In this document: positions 8,071 through 18,149 of the stretch, piece after piece | Position numbering within the stretch: position 1 is the first letter of the stretch | Layout: every line of letters begins with the position of its first letter | Assembly (NCBI GenBank): GCA_963666535.1 | Contig: OY762913.1 | Span: forward strand, 3,162,001-3,226,000 | From: G963666535 sp963666535 | GTDB taxonomy: Bacteria; Bacillota; Clostridia; Oscillospirales; Oscillospiraceae | Reading direction: 5' to 3' | DNA: 64,000 bases | The notes under the pieces: model-generated | Seen by the model: only the letters and a program-made list of their open reading frames with translations | Told to the model about the DNA's origin: nothing | Database searches by the model: none | Program-made: the position numbers and the translations under genes

Positions 8071-8487
8071 TTAATTGTACTTTTGACCCGGTTTTTTTAC
8101 TTCCAATCTGGATATCGCCCGCTGCATAGCAGCTTGGGTGCGGACATGCTCCAGATGACTGAGCTGACCACGAAGTCGCTCGCGTGCCCTTTCCTCGGCG
8201 GCTCGCGCACGATTTGCGTCAATTTCCTCCGGCCATTCGGCGGCATCGGTTAAAATGACCACCTTACCAGAAACGATTTCCATAAAGCCTTCAGAAAAAA
8301 CCGCCTCCAGCCAATTTCCGTCCTTTAGAATTTTGGCCTTGCCGATAGAGACGGCAGCAACCATGGGCATATGGTTGCTTAGCACGCCGATTTGTCCTTC
8401 GGGGGTGTTGAGCATAACCATCTCAACATCATCGGAAAAGAACTTTTTGTCTGGGGTTACAACTTCCAGGAAAAAAGTGTCTGCCAT
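8071..8487 (-). CDS. atpC: F1Fo ATP synthase subunit epsilon
   Basis: Central-stalk subunit that couples rotation to catalysis and inhibits ATP hydrolysis. The 138-aa protein has the N-terminal beta-sandwich (FFLEVVTPDKKFFSDDVEMV, TPEGQIGVLSNHMPMV) and a C-terminal two-helix region rich in Arg, Ala and Glu (ANRARAAEERARERL). ATG 8487 is preferred over an in-frame upstream start because AGAGGTG sits five bases before it. It is the last gene of the operon, 14 bp after atpD, and a terminator follows. Confidence 0.95.
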   Translation of the reverse strand: MADTFFLEVVTPDKKFFSDDVEMVMLNTPEGQIGVLSNHMPMVAAVSIGKAKILKDGNWLEAVFSEGFMEIVSGKVVILTDAAEWPEEIDANRARAAEERARERLRGQLSHLEHVRTQAAMQRAISRLEVKKPGQKYN

Positions 8488-8501
8488 TGCTGCACCTCTT
8501 A

Positions 8502-9890
8502 TCAATCCTTCGCGGCTTCGTAAACTTCGTCAATAGAACCCTTCATGAAGAATGCATCTTCCGGAATATTGTCCATCTTTCCATCGAGAATTTCCCTGAA
8601 CCCGCGGATGGTTTCTTTCACCGGCACATACTTGCCCTCGTAGCCGGTAAAAGTGGTTGCCACGAAAAACGGCTGCGACATATATCTCTTGATCTTTCTG
8701 GCGCGATAAACAGCCTGCTTGTCTTCCTCAGACAGTTCATCCATACCCAGAATCGCGATGATATCCTGAAGTTCCTTGTATCTCTGCAGCAATTCCTGCA
8801 CTCTGCGGGCCGTCTCATAGTGTTCGCTGCCCACAATTCGGGGGTCCAGTATTCTTGAGGTAGATTCCAGGGGATCCACCGCCGGATAAATCCCTTCTTC
8901 CACAATGGCTCTGGAAAGGACGGTTGTCGCATCCAGATGGGCAAAAATGGTGGCTGGCGCCGGATCTGTCAAGTCATCAGCAGGAACATACACGGCCTGC
9001 ACCGAGGTAATGGAACCGCTTTTGGTCGAGGCAATCCGCTCCTGCAAGGCACCCACGTCGGTTGCCAGGGTTGGCTGATACCCAACGGCAGAAGGAATTC
9101 TGCCCAATAATGCCGACACTTCGGAACCGGCCTGCACAAATCGAAAGATGTTATCAATGAAGAGCAGCACGTCCTGCTGCATCTTATCTCTAAAATACTC
9201 CGCAACAGTCAGCCCGGTCAGGCCGACGCGCATTCTGGCTCCTGGTGGCTCGTTCATTTGGCCGAACACCAGAGCGGTCTTTTCAATCACGCCGGATTCT
9301 TTCATTTCATTCCACAAGTCGTTTCCTTCGCGGGATCTCTCTCCCACGCCGGTAAAAACTGAATAGCCGCCGTGCTCGGTTGCAATGTTGCGAATCAGTT
9401 CCTGAATCAGCACGGTCTTGCCGACTCCGGCGCCGCCAAACAGGCCTATTTTTCCGCCTTTGGCATACGGTGCAAGCAGGTCAATTACCTTAATGCCGGT
9501 TTCCAGCATCTCGGTGGCAGGCATCTGCTCATCAAAGCTGGGAGCCGGTCTATGAATGGGCCAAAACTCTGCATTCTCTATGGAGCCTTGCTTATCAATC
9601 GGCTCGCCAAGAACGTTGAGCACTCTGCCCAGCGTCCCCTTGCCCACGGGCACCTGAATAGGGGCTCCGGTGTCCACCGCGGGCAAATCTCTGGCAAGAC
9701 CTTCCGACGCGGACATAGCAATGCATCTTACGGTCTGGTTGCCGATATGCTGCACCGCTTCGACAATCATTTCACTGCCATGGTTGTCGATCCGAATCGC
9801 GTTGTTGATTTTGGGAAGTTCGCCATTTTCAAACATAATGTCGATCACCGGACCGATGACCTGCACAATGCGACCTGTATTTTGAGCCAT
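8502..9890 (-). CDS. atpD: F1Fo ATP synthase subunit beta
   Basis: Catalytic F1 subunit that binds nucleotide and makes ATP. The product is about 462 aa. The Walker A loop GGAGVGKTVL, the catalytic Glu segment GERSREGNDL, the Walker B LLFIDNIFRF and the DELSEEDK region identify it beyond doubt. A GTG six bases upstream is also in frame, but GAGGAG is spaced nine bases from the ATG at 9890, so the ATG is chosen. An intergenic gap of about 75 bp separates it from atpG. Confidence 0.97.
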   Translation of the reverse strand: MAQNTGRIVQVIGPVIDIMFENGELPKINNAIRIDNHGSEMIVEAVQHIGNQTVRCIAMSASEGLARDLPAVDTGAPIQVPVGKGTLGRVLNVLGEPIDKQGSIENAEFWPIHRPAPSFDEQMPATEMLETGIKVIDLLAPYAKGGKIGLFGGAGVGKTVLIQELIRNIATEHGGYSVFTGVGERSREGNDLWNEMKESGVIEKTALVFGQMNEPPGARMRVGLTGLTVAEYFRDKMQQDVLLFIDNIFRFVQAGSEVSALLGRIPSAVGYQPTLATDVGALQERIASTKSGSITSVQAVYVPADDLTDPAPATIFAHLDATTVLSRAIVEEGIYPAVDPLESTSRILDPRIVGSEHYETARRVQELLQRYKELQDIIAILGMDELSEEDKQAVYRARKIKRYMSQPFFVATTFTGYEGKYVPVKETIRGFREILDGKMDNIPEDAFFMKGSIDEVYEAAKD

Positions 9891-9965
9891 TTTCACTTGC
9901 TCCTCGCTATAAACTAAAGATGATGATCGGATTATCCAGCTGGCCTACTTGTTCTGTACCTCTAC

Positions 9966-10859
9966 CTAAAGTGCGGAAGCTCCACTCACAATTTCCGAGA
10001 TTTCCTGTGTAATGGCGGCCTGTCTTGCTCTATTATAACGCAGGCTGAGTTTCTGGAGCATCTCATCTGCATTGGTCGTGGCATTGTCCATCGCCGTCAT
10101 TCGGGCACTTTGCTCGCTGGTAAATGCCTCTACAAACGCGCCGTAAATGATCCCTTTCATAAACATGGGAACCAGAGTCTCAAAAACAGCGTTAGGCGAC
10201 GGCTCGTAAGTGATACTGCGGTCGACGGCTCCGGCCCGGGTATTTTCCATGCCCAAATCTTCCTTTAGGGCGTCAAGATCCAAGGGGAGCAACCGCGTCA
10301 CCTTTGGCTCGAGTTTCATGGATGACACCATATAAGTATAAACCACATACACTTCATCCAGCCCGCCGCTTTTATACTGCGCCAGCATCATATCCGTGAT
10401 TTCTCTGGCCCGATACATCGTCGGATTCTGAACCGGATAATCAAAGTCCTGATTCACAGGATAGCCTCGTTTCAGGCAAAAACTCTTTCCCACATGCCCC
10501 GCAACGTACAAAACCGGATGTTCCACCTGTTTCATCTTCGCCTCGGCCAATTTAAGAATGTTGTGGTTATAGCCGCCCGCCAGATTCTTATCTCCCGTGA
10601 GGACAATAATTCCCGTCGTTCGGTTTTCTTTCTCTTCTCTTTCGTCAAAGAAGATATTCCCAATCCTGTTCACGCCGGCGCTGTGCTCCAAAATGTCTTC
10701 CATTGTGGCTAAGACCTTTGTGAAAAAGGGACGTGTCTGATCCAGCTGCTGCTTTGCCTTTTTCAGTTTAACCGCAGAAATCAGCTTCATCGCTTTGGTG
10801 ATTTGCTGGGTTTCCCGAATGCTCTTTATCCTAAGTTTAATTTCTCGTATCCCTGCCAT
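9966..10859 (-). CDS. atpG: F1Fo ATP synthase subunit gamma
   Basis: Rotor shaft of F1. The 297-aa protein has the long N-terminal helix start MAGIREIKLRIKSIRETQQITKAM and the matching C-terminal coiled-coil NATTNADEMLQKLSLRYNRARQAAITQEI, both hallmarks of gamma. An in-frame ATG 45 bases upstream exists, but the family start at 10859 is preferred. The gene is preceded by atpA (71 bp gap) and followed by atpD. Confidence 0.96.
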   Translation of the reverse strand: MAGIREIKLRIKSIRETQQITKAMKLISAVKLKKAKQQLDQTRPFFTKVLATMEDILEHSAGVNRIGNIFFDEREEKENRTTGIIVLTGDKNLAGGYNHNILKLAEAKMKQVEHPVLYVAGHVGKSFCLKRGYPVNQDFDYPVQNPTMYRAREITDMMLAQYKSGGLDEVYVVYTYMVSSMKLEPKVTRLLPLDLDALKEDLGMENTRAGAVDRSITYEPSPNAVFETLVPMFMKGIIYGAFVEAFTSEQSARMTAMDNATTNADEMLQKLSLRYNRARQAAITQEISEIVSGASAL

Positions 10860-10930
10860 ATGATCAATCACCGCCCTCAAGGTCCAAATAATGATGGGTT
10901 CCATCCAAAGGGTGAACCGCTGTCGAAAGA

Positions 10931-12439
<1,509 letters not shown>

Positions 12440-12456
12440 TGCATTCACCTTACTAT

Positions 12457-12990
12457 CTAAAAGGTCAGCGCGGACTGTAGTCTTACAATTTGGCCCTTGA
12501 CGGTCCCGTCGTAAATCTTATCCCCGACGGCGACTTTTATGCCGCCAATCAAAGTCGGATCAACCTCAATCGTCGCTTCTACCCTTGCGGAATGATAAAT
12601 TTCTTTAAATTTATCGCAAACTTTGTCCACGTACCCTTGGGAAAGGGGCGCGGATGTCATAATGGTCAAATGCAGGACGTTCTTTTTCTCATCCGCTAAT
12701 CTTGCATATTCATCGCTGATTCCAGGTAAGAATTTGATCCTGCCCTTATCCAGTAAAAGAAGCAGAAAATGCAAGGTGCTTTGGCTGACTTTTCCTTCCA
12801 GCACATTTGACAGAACTTGCTTTTTGATCGAACTGGTATTTTCCGGATTCAGCAAAAACTCCGCGAAGTCCTTTTGGGACTCATAAATGCCGGAGATTTG
12901 GGCCAATTCCGTGCGGTATTCCTCAATGGCATCCTCTTGAACAGCCAAGTTCAAAAAAGCCTCGGCATACCTGTTGTCTACGATGGCCAT
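12457..12990 (-). CDS. atpH: F1Fo ATP synthase subunit delta
   Basis: Peripheral stalk subunit linking F1 alpha to the b subunits. The 177-aa length is typical. The N-terminal helical domain starts with VDNRYAEAFLNLAVQED and the C-terminal segment DPTLIGGIKVAVGDKIYDGTVKGQIVRL carries the conserved delta signature. Its ATG overlaps the atpF stop by one base, so the two stator proteins are probably co-translated. Confidence 0.95.
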   Translation of the reverse strand: MAIVDNRYAEAFLNLAVQEDAIEEYRTELAQISGIYESQKDFAEFLLNPENTSSIKKQVLSNVLEGKVSQSTLHFLLLLLDKGRIKFLPGISDEYARLADEKKNVLHLTIMTSAPLSQGYVDKVCDKFKEIYHSARVEATIEVDPTLIGGIKVAVGDKIYDGTVKGQIVRLQSALTF

Positions 12991-13478
12991 CAGGCGACAC
13001 CTGCTTCATCCAGGAATCGATCGACAAGCGCGCTGTTTGCTTCCGTATTCATATTCGCTTCCATGACTTTGGATGCGGCAGCCAGCGCCATTCCGGCCAC
13101 TTCTGCCCTGACGGATTTGAGCATTTGCGCGCGCTCCAGATCAATTTCTTTCCTTGCGCTTTCAAGAATCTGTTTGGCCTGGTCCTTTGCATCGGCAGTC
13201 AGTTTGTCATAATTGCGGTTGGCCTTTGCGGTTGCCTCATCTATGATCTTCTGTCCGTCGGCCTTTGCTTCATTGATCTGAAGCTGGTAACTCTGCTTCA
13301 TTTCAAGGGCTTCCGCGTTTTGCTTTTCCGCGTCTGCTATGGCGTCCTGTATTGCTTTTGTGCGGTTTTCCATAAATTCCGTAACGGGTTTAAATAGAAT
13401 TTTCTTTAAAACCACGTACAGAATGATTAGATTTAAAATCGCAAATAAGCAACTAAATCCATTTAAGTTCTCGAGCAT
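12990..13478 (-). CDS. atpF: F1Fo ATP synthase subunit b
   Basis: Membrane-anchored peripheral stalk. The 162-aa protein has one N-terminal membrane helix (about residues 8-28, FAILNLIILYVVLKKILF) followed by a long charged amphipathic helix (ENRTKAIQDAIADAEKQNAEALEMKQSYQLQINEAKAD, described in parts) and ends in small-residue helices. There is a single b gene, no b'. An intergenic hairpin at 13540-13571 separates it from atpE. Confidence 0.94.
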   Translation of the reverse strand: MLENLNGFSCLFAILNLIILYVVLKKILFKPVTEFMENRTKAIQDAIADAEKQNAEALEMKQSYQLQINEAKADGQKIIDEATAKANRNYDKLTADAKDQAKQILESARKEIDLERAQMLKSVRAEVAGMALAAASKVMEANMNTEANSALVDRFLDEAGVA

Positions 13479-13539
13479 TCCCTATCACCTTGCCTGCTCT
13501 TTTTCATATTAAAAGTCCTGCTTTGTTTGGATGTTCTGG

Positions 13540-13571
13540 ATTGGCATGGGGCATAAAATCCCCATGCCAAT
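13540..13571 (-). terminator. Intra-operon hairpin between atpE and atpF
   Basis: A perfect 12-bp stem, ATTGGCATGGGG with CCCCATGCCAAT, closes an 8-base loop 22 bases after the atpE stop. Without a clear T tract it is more likely an mRNA-stabilising or partial-termination element that raises atpE product over downstream subunits, since the c subunit is needed in many copies per enzyme. Confidence 0.55.
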
Positions 13572-13593
13572 TCTTCGCTATATCTGATTAACT

Positions 13594-13821
13594 TTACAGT
13601 TTTCCGACCAGCATAATGGCAATGACAAAGCCAAAGATTGCGGTAACTTCCGCAAGGGTAGCAAAAATAAGACCAGTCGACAGGATCTTACCGGAAGCCT
13701 CCGGATTTCTGGCCACACCCTCCGATGCTTTTCCCGATGCGTGACCAAGGCTGATTCCCGCACCGATCCCTGTAAACATTGCAAGACCCGCACCAATTGC
13801 GATTAAACCACTTGTACCCAT
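13594..13821 (-). CDS. atpE: F1Fo ATP synthase subunit c (proton-type ligand set)
   Basis: Hairpin proteolipid forming the rotor ring. The 75-aa protein has two membrane helices joined by the polar loop GKASEGVARNPEA. The ion-binding carboxylate is Glu58 in FATLAEVTAIF. Sodium-type c subunits (for example Ilyobacter) carry a Gln in helix 1 and Ser/Thr right after the Glu. Here these positions are Leu25 and Val59, so a proton-coupled ring is inferred. The gene lies between atpB (12 bp) and the hairpin at 13540. Confidence 0.95.
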   Translation of the reverse strand: MGTSGLIAIGAGLAMFTGIGAGISLGHASGKASEGVARNPEASGKILSTGLIFATLAEVTAIFGFVIAIMLVGKL

Positions 13822-13833
13822 AATTTTTTCCTC

Positions 13834-14577
13834 CTACTCAATTGCCTCTGAAATGTAAATTGATGATAAAAACACGAATATATAAGCCTGAAGGCCCGCG
13901 TCGAACAAATCGAAAAAGGCGCTGGCCAACGGGATAATCGGCTTTACAAAAATGGCACCGCTAAACAGCATTTCCATAATGATAAAGCCCGCCAAGATAT
14001 TACCGAACAACCGTAACGAGAGAGATAACGTTCGGGTTGCGTAATCCAAAATATTAAATGGCAGCATAACCGGTGTGGGGTGTACAAATGTTTTCAGCCA
14101 ACCCGTTACGCCCTTAAACCGGATCGCGGAAATCGGGATCAGGCACACCGTCATCAGTGCCATCGCAAGGGTCAAATTGAGATCCTTTGTGGGCGGCTGT
14201 ATGGTAATAAAGTGTTTGAAAAATTCTAATCCGGTCAAATTATAAAGCTGTTCCCCTGTGGGAAATATATTGAAGATCCCTGAAATGTTGGAAAACACAA
14301 GGAAAATAAGGATTGTGCCAAAATACGGAACAAAGTGCTTTCCGTGCTCCCCCATGTTGCCTTGAAGAATCTTGCCAATCGTTTCCACCATAATTTCTGT
14401 CACATTCTGCTTGCCCGTGGGAACTGTTTTAAAATTCCGGGTAAAGACCAGTGCCAGAATGACGATGATTGCCATAATAATCCACATCATAACAATGGTG
14501 CTTGATATGGGGATTGTGATGCCGAAACAATGAATGGTAAATACATTCACTGTTTCGAAATAGTTTTCTGAAGACAA
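13834..14577 (-). CDS. atpB: F1Fo ATP synthase subunit a
   Basis: Stator channel subunit that passes ions to the c ring. The 247-aa protein has five to six hydrophobic helices. The essential Arg lies in the conserved LSLSLRLFGNILAG (near residue 190), and the C-terminal LFDAGLQAYIFVFLSSIYI is typical. It has 12 bp to atpE and 12 bp to the upstream AtpI-like gene. Confidence 0.96.
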   Translation of the reverse strand: MSSENYFETVNVFTIHCFGITIPISSTIVMMWIIMAIIVILALVFTRNFKTVPTGKQNVTEIMVETIGKILQGNMGEHGKHFVPYFGTILIFLVFSNISGIFNIFPTGEQLYNLTGLEFFKHFITIQPPTKDLNLTLAMALMTVCLIPISAIRFKGVTGWLKTFVHPTPVMLPFNILDYATRTLSLSLRLFGNILAGFIIMEMLFSGAIFVKPIIPLASAFFDLFDAGLQAYIFVFLSSIYISEAIE

Positions 14578-14589
14578 AACCGACGCCCC

Positions 14590-15000
14590 CTACAAAAAAA
14601 AGCCGTTTTTAGTAATACCCAACGTTTCCGTAATTGCATTTCCCATCATCACAAATGGAACCAGCAAAATACCGGCAGCCAAACCAGCCAAAGCCCACTG
14701 GCCAAACAAAAAGTAAGTGATCAGCAACGAAAAAAGGGTGATGCTCTGATAAATCATATTCACAACGAAAGTAAGCCCGACGGTTTTCCGTTTGCCCAAT
14801 GTTGCCCTTTCATCGTCAACCGCTCTCCTCAGAATCCACGAGCAGCTGACAAACTTGAACACACTGATCACAGCACCTGCAAAAAGCCCAGCTAAAACAA
14901 GCCATCTGTTTTCTAAGAAAATGAGATCCGCAACAGAAAGCACAAGAAAGCGCATGGCAGCTCTCGTTGCCGTAAACTTCTCCAGCTTGCTTTTAAACAC
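14590..15000 (-). CDS. AtpI-like ATP synthase accessory membrane protein
   Basis: A 136-aa protein with four predicted membrane helices (around residues 17-31, 33-51, 74-95 and 101-119), encoded as first gene of the atp operon. That position and topology match the poorly conserved subunit I, which is thought to help c-ring assembly or Mg2+ supply. Sequence conservation is low in this family, so the call rests mainly on context. The N-terminal segment KSKLEKFTATRAAMRF is basic and probably cytosolic. The ATG at 15000 follows a leader of about 160 bases from the promoter at 15167. Confidence 0.75.
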   Translation of the reverse strand: MFKSKLEKFTATRAAMRFLVLSVADLIFLENRWLVLAGLFAGAVISVFKFVSCSWILRRAVDDERATLGKRKTVGLTFVVNMIYQSITLFSLLITYFLFGQWALAGLAAGILLVPFVMMGNAITETLGITKNGFFL

Positions 15001-15166
15001 GTTTCACCTTCTTTGACAGAACAACAAGGGGGTTGACTCCGCAATCTGCAATTTAGGGCGTACTAGAGGCCTTAAAAACGAAACACGCCACTGTCCTCCG
15101 TCATTAAGGCCTTTTATCCTATGCTGCCGTTGCCGCATTGCAAACCCATCCTTCAGTTGTTATCAT

Positions 15167-15195
15167 ATATTAATCCTTCGCTTTCGACATGTCAA
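15167..15195 (-). promoter_or_regulatory. Sigma-A promoter of the atp operon
   Basis: Minus-strand TTGACA (15195-15190), a 17-bp spacer and TAATAT (15172-15167). The leader to atpI contains complementary arms AGGCCTTAA and TTAAGGCCT (around 15068-15114), which may fold into a stem. Confidence 0.8.
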
Positions 15196-15659
15196 GAATA
15201 TTTGTATGTCATTTCAACCATAGTTTTCCCCGCTATCGTGCACATATTGTACAATTCGTTTTGCAGGATTGAACCGCCAGTCATTCACTTTCCCTTAAAT
15301 TGGATATTATTTTTTCCCGGAAATGCGTTTTTCTTCATGAAATGCCCCCGCATCTTGCACCGAATCTACAATTCAGCGCTCAAAGTTGTTTGGTTTGAAA
15401 GACCCGTACCAATGGATTGCTGACAATAGACATTGCCCGCAGACCCCCACAGTCCAGCTGGGAAAACGACAACAGACGAAGCCACAAGATATTCCGAATC
15501 AGGCCCGTTTCGCAGCAGGCGCAATTGCTGTGCAACGCCCATTATGCTGCCGAAACGATTGAGAAGGACCCCTGGCAAACCCAAGAGTCCTTCCCTATCT
15601 TTTACTACGAATGGTATCTACTTGCGGCACGCATGTGAAAAAGCGAACCAATCGCCACG
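15196..15659. other. Intergenic stretch with no assignable gene
   Basis: Lies between the atp promoter and the desulfoferrodoxin stop. Two overlapping plus-strand frames (15417-15638 and 15433-15663) and one minus frame (15366-15584) are open, but none has a ribosome site or a recognisable product. The plus frame ending FYYEWYLLAARM could be the tail of a decayed gene. Nothing firm is visible. Confidence 0.35.
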
Positions 15660-16049
15660 TTAAAGTTCCGTCATCCAAAGTCCGTGAAGATTGCAATACG
15701 CAAAAACCATTTGTACGTTGTCATCCTCTGTCAGCGCAAAATCGATGGTCGGCTGATCGTTGGGGAAAAGCGTTTTCCGCTGGCCCCCCTTTTCAGTTTG
15801 AAGATAAATCCACTCGATGTAATGGGCCTCTATCATGGGATGGGGAACGGAACCAATGGTAACAGTCACGATATTACCGTTAACTTTTACAACAGGAACG
15901 TGTTTTTCAACCGCTCCATCCGTTGTGTTGGGAACAAGTTCTTCCATTTCCTCTCCACAGCATACCAGCGGAACGCCTGCATTATTAATCAGGCCAACAA
16001 TATTCCCACAGTGTTTGCAAACATAAAATTTCTGCTGCTCTTTTAGCAT
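15660..16049 (-). CDS. dfx: Desulfoferrodoxin (superoxide reductase)
   Basis: Reduces superoxide to peroxide without making O2, a standard defence in strict anaerobes (cytosol). The 129-aa protein has the two-domain form. An N-terminal rubredoxin-like FeCys4 domain has CKHCGN (Cys11, Cys14) and a later CC pair. A neelaredoxin domain follows with catalytic ligands in HVPVV, the HPMIEAHYIEWI segment and the C-terminal CNLHGLW. The in-frame TTG at 16058 is possible, but AAGGATGG sits nine bases before the ATG at 16049. It is monocistronic with a plausible promoter at 16233-16261. Confidence 0.95.
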   Translation of the reverse strand: MLKEQQKFYVCKHCGNIVGLINNAGVPLVCCGEEMEELVPNTTDGAVEKHVPVVKVNGNIVTVTIGSVPHPMIEAHYIEWIYLQTEKGGQRKTLFPNDQPTIDFALTEDDNVQMVFAYCNLHGLWMTEL

Positions 16050-16232
16050 ATTGATCAACCATCCTTTTTTTCCTATTTTTTTGAATGCTCTCAGTGGCTT
16101 CGTCTCTTTACATCCGGCCGTTCCACGGGTCAGCGCGGGTCATTCCATAGAACCATTAACCGTGTTGTATCCCTCCCTGTCTGTTTGCTTTTTTATGGCC
16201 TTAGAAACAGCTTTTCGGCTGATTTCCAGTTT

Positions 16233-16261
16233 ATCATATCATATATTTGGAGCAATGTACA
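16233..16261 (-). promoter_or_regulatory. Candidate promoter of dfx
   Basis: Minus-strand TGTACA (16261-16256), 17 bp, TATGAT (16238-16233), about 185 bases before the dfx start. The -35 match is moderate, so this is a candidate only. Confidence 0.45.
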
Positions 16262-16353
16262 TAATAAACCATTTTTCGTGTAAAATATATATGAAATATT
16301 GATATATTCTGGCAGCCCCCGCCCCAAACGGCAGATCCACCTTATCAAATACC

Positions 16354-16396
16354 AAAGCGAAACGGGCTGTGGATTACCACAGCCCGTTTCGCTTTT
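16354..16396. terminator. Bidirectional hairpin after TRAP operon A
   Basis: A 19-bp stem (AAAGCGAAACGGGCTGTGG and its complement) with tetraloop ATTA. A run of T follows on the plus strand and a T-rich stretch on the minus strand. It lies 47 bases past the stop of the DctQ gene on the minus strand and probably ends the TRAP transcript. Confidence 0.75.
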
Positions 16397-16442
16397 TTAG
16401 GGGGTATAATGAAAATGGAGTAAGCAGATTTAAGGTGTAGCC

Positions 16443-16976
16443 TTAAGCGGGCCACTCTTGCATGACCATTTCGCCTACGTCCTTGTTGAAAAGACCGATG
16501 GTGCTTTTCAGCGCGTCAAACGCCAGCGCAACAGTGAACACGGCAAAGCCGATGGCCATGGTGTAATAAAACGGATACAAGGGGATATACAGGGTGGCTG
16601 TGGTCTGATTCACAGAGTGAATCACTGCCGCCTGCACCCAGGACGCATAAGCCAGCAATCCGGCCATGGTTGTACTGATCCATCCGGTCAGCGTCCAGGT
16701 AATCATGGGTGTCAGCTTGGGCAGTTTGCGCATGAAGAATGTGACGTGAACCAGCCCCTTCTTGTACTGCGTATACCCAAACGCGAAGAACACGACCAGT
16801 GTTTCTGCCAGACCGACCAGTTCGGTCGTGCCAAGCGTGGAACTTTTGAACACAAAGCGGCAGAACACGTCGTATACAATGACCAGCATCATATAAGCCA
16901 GCGCCGCAATGCTGACAATAGAAAAGGCTCGGGTAAAATAACCGATTCCTTTTTCTATTTTACTTATCGTTTTCAA
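16443..16976 (-). CDS. TRAP transporter small membrane subunit DctQ (locus A)
   Basis: Small integral membrane component of a tripartite ATP-independent periplasmic-type transporter. The 177-aa protein has four hydrophobic helices, with the family signature DVFCRFVFKSSTLGTTELVGLAETLVVFFAFGYTQ spanning roughly residues 36-70 (given in outline) and a WxQ-type segment later. It is the last gene of the minus-strand M-P-Q operon, 52 bp after DctP. A close paralogue is encoded at 39230-39778. Confidence 0.92.
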   Translation of the reverse strand: MKTISKIEKGIGYFTRAFSIVSIAALAYMMLVIVYDVFCRFVFKSSTLGTTELVGLAETLVVFFAFGYTQYKKGLVHVTFFMRKLPKLTPMITWTLTGWISTTMAGLLAYASWVQAAVIHSVNQTTATLYIPLYPFYYTMAIGFAVFTVALAFDALKSTIGLFNKDVGEMVMQEWPA

Positions 16977-17028
16977 ATGGGAACACCACCTTATTTATGG
17001 TACTGCATCGCTTTAGCAGCAGTGCAAA

Positions 17029-18117
17029 TCAGTTATAGTAGGGGAACTGAGCGTTGAATTGATCGATATAGCCCTTTGTGGCATCAAAGATACCCTGACC
17101 ATCGTAGCCTTTGGCGGTCATGTCGTCGATCCACTGCTGCCACACGGGCTCAGCAGCTGCGATCATCTCGGCCTTCATATCTTCGGGCAGCTCAGCCACC
17201 GTGATGCCACGAGACTCGGCGTCGGCGATCTGATCATCATGCTGAGTCTGATAGCCTGCGTCCACCTGCTCGATGTACCAGTCGGCAGACTCGTTGATCA
17301 GTCCCTGCAGGTCGGCGGGCAGCTCGTTCCACTTATCTTGGTTCAGGCAGAACATCAGCTGGGAAGCATAAATGTGCGCGTCCATCAGATAACCGGTCTG
17401 CTCCAGCAGAGCGCCGGACTGGATTTTATCGTAGTCAAACATATAAGCGTTGATGATGTTCTTTTCCAGGTACTCATAGCCATCGTTGGAGGAGACCGAG
17501 ACAGGGTTGGCACCCAGGGCAGTGACCCAGTTGGTCAGATAGCCACCGGTAACACGCATATTCAGGCCAGCCAACTGGGATACAGCGGTAACAGGAGTGC
17601 TTTCCTTAAAGCCAAGGGGCATGGTGCAGGCGGAATGCAGGCAGATAACATGCACATTGGAGTATTCCTTGGTGTAGTAGTCGGTTTCATTGAGCATGGC
17701 GTTGAGTGTATACGTACCGACATCAGCATTGTTGACACCGATCATCGGCAGGGACACGGCTTCAGACGCGGAATAAGAGCCCTGATAGATCGCCTGTGCG
17801 GACCAGAAGCCATCGGTCATGCCGCCAACGCAGTTGGTCACGCAGTCGGCAATGGAGCCCAGCTGGCCGTTGGTATAAACGGTGATGTTCAGGCGGCCGT
17901 TGGAGGCCTCGTTCAGGTTAGTAGCCCACTCCTTCAGCAGGGGCGCGACCAGGGAGTTATCGGGGTTGGGATAGTCGATGTTAAAGCTGTAAACGGTATC
18001 GTCCGCGGCATCGCCGGTGTTGGCGTCGCTGGCGGGGGCCTTGGAGTCGCCGCAGGCGGTCAGAAACAGGGAAAAGGTCATTGCAAGCGTCAGTAAAAGG
18101 GCAAGTGTCTTTTTCAT
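17029..18117 (-). CDS. TRAP transporter solute-binding lipoprotein DctP (locus A)
   Basis: Extracytoplasmic ligand-binding subunit. The product is about 362 aa with a lipoprotein signal peptide (MKKTLALLL...FLTAC, lipobox LTAC), a low-complexity Ala/Asp linker and a DctP-fold domain with VTNCVGGMTDGFW and NMRVTGGYLTNW segments. In this family a conserved Arg (here in the NMRV strand) usually binds a substrate carboxylate. The ATG at 18117 has AGAGGAG nine bases upstream and is chosen over an in-frame TTG. The substrate cannot be read from sequence; the divergent isomerase operon suggests an acidic sugar or sulfonate-like compound (inference). Confidence 0.92.
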   Translation of the reverse strand: MKKTLALLLTLAMTFSLFLTACGDSKAPASDANTGDAADDTVYSFNIDYPNPDNSLVAPLLKEWATNLNEASNGRLNITVYTNGQLGSIADCVTNCVGGMTDGFWSAQAIYQGSYSASEAVSLPMIGVNNADVGTYTLNAMLNETDYYTKEYSNVHVICLHSACTMPLGFKESTPVTAVSQLAGLNMRVTGGYLTNWVTALGANPVSVSSNDGYEYLEKNIINAYMFDYDKIQSGALLEQTGYLMDAHIYASQLMFCLNQDKWNELPADLQGLINESADWYIEQVDAGYQTQHDDQIADAESRGITVAELPEDMKAEMIAAAEPVWQQWIDDMTAKGYDGQGIFDATKGYIDQFNAQFPYYN

Positions 18118-18149
18118 TTGGTTATTCTCCTCTTTCAATTAAAATGGAA

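Noticed and set aside
13594..13821. Sodium-type ATP synthase c subunit
   Set aside because: The Gln and Ser/Thr ligands of sodium rings are Leu25 and Val59.
15417..15663. Two overlapping plus-strand frames
   Set aside because: No ribosome site or family; composition does not favour either frame.
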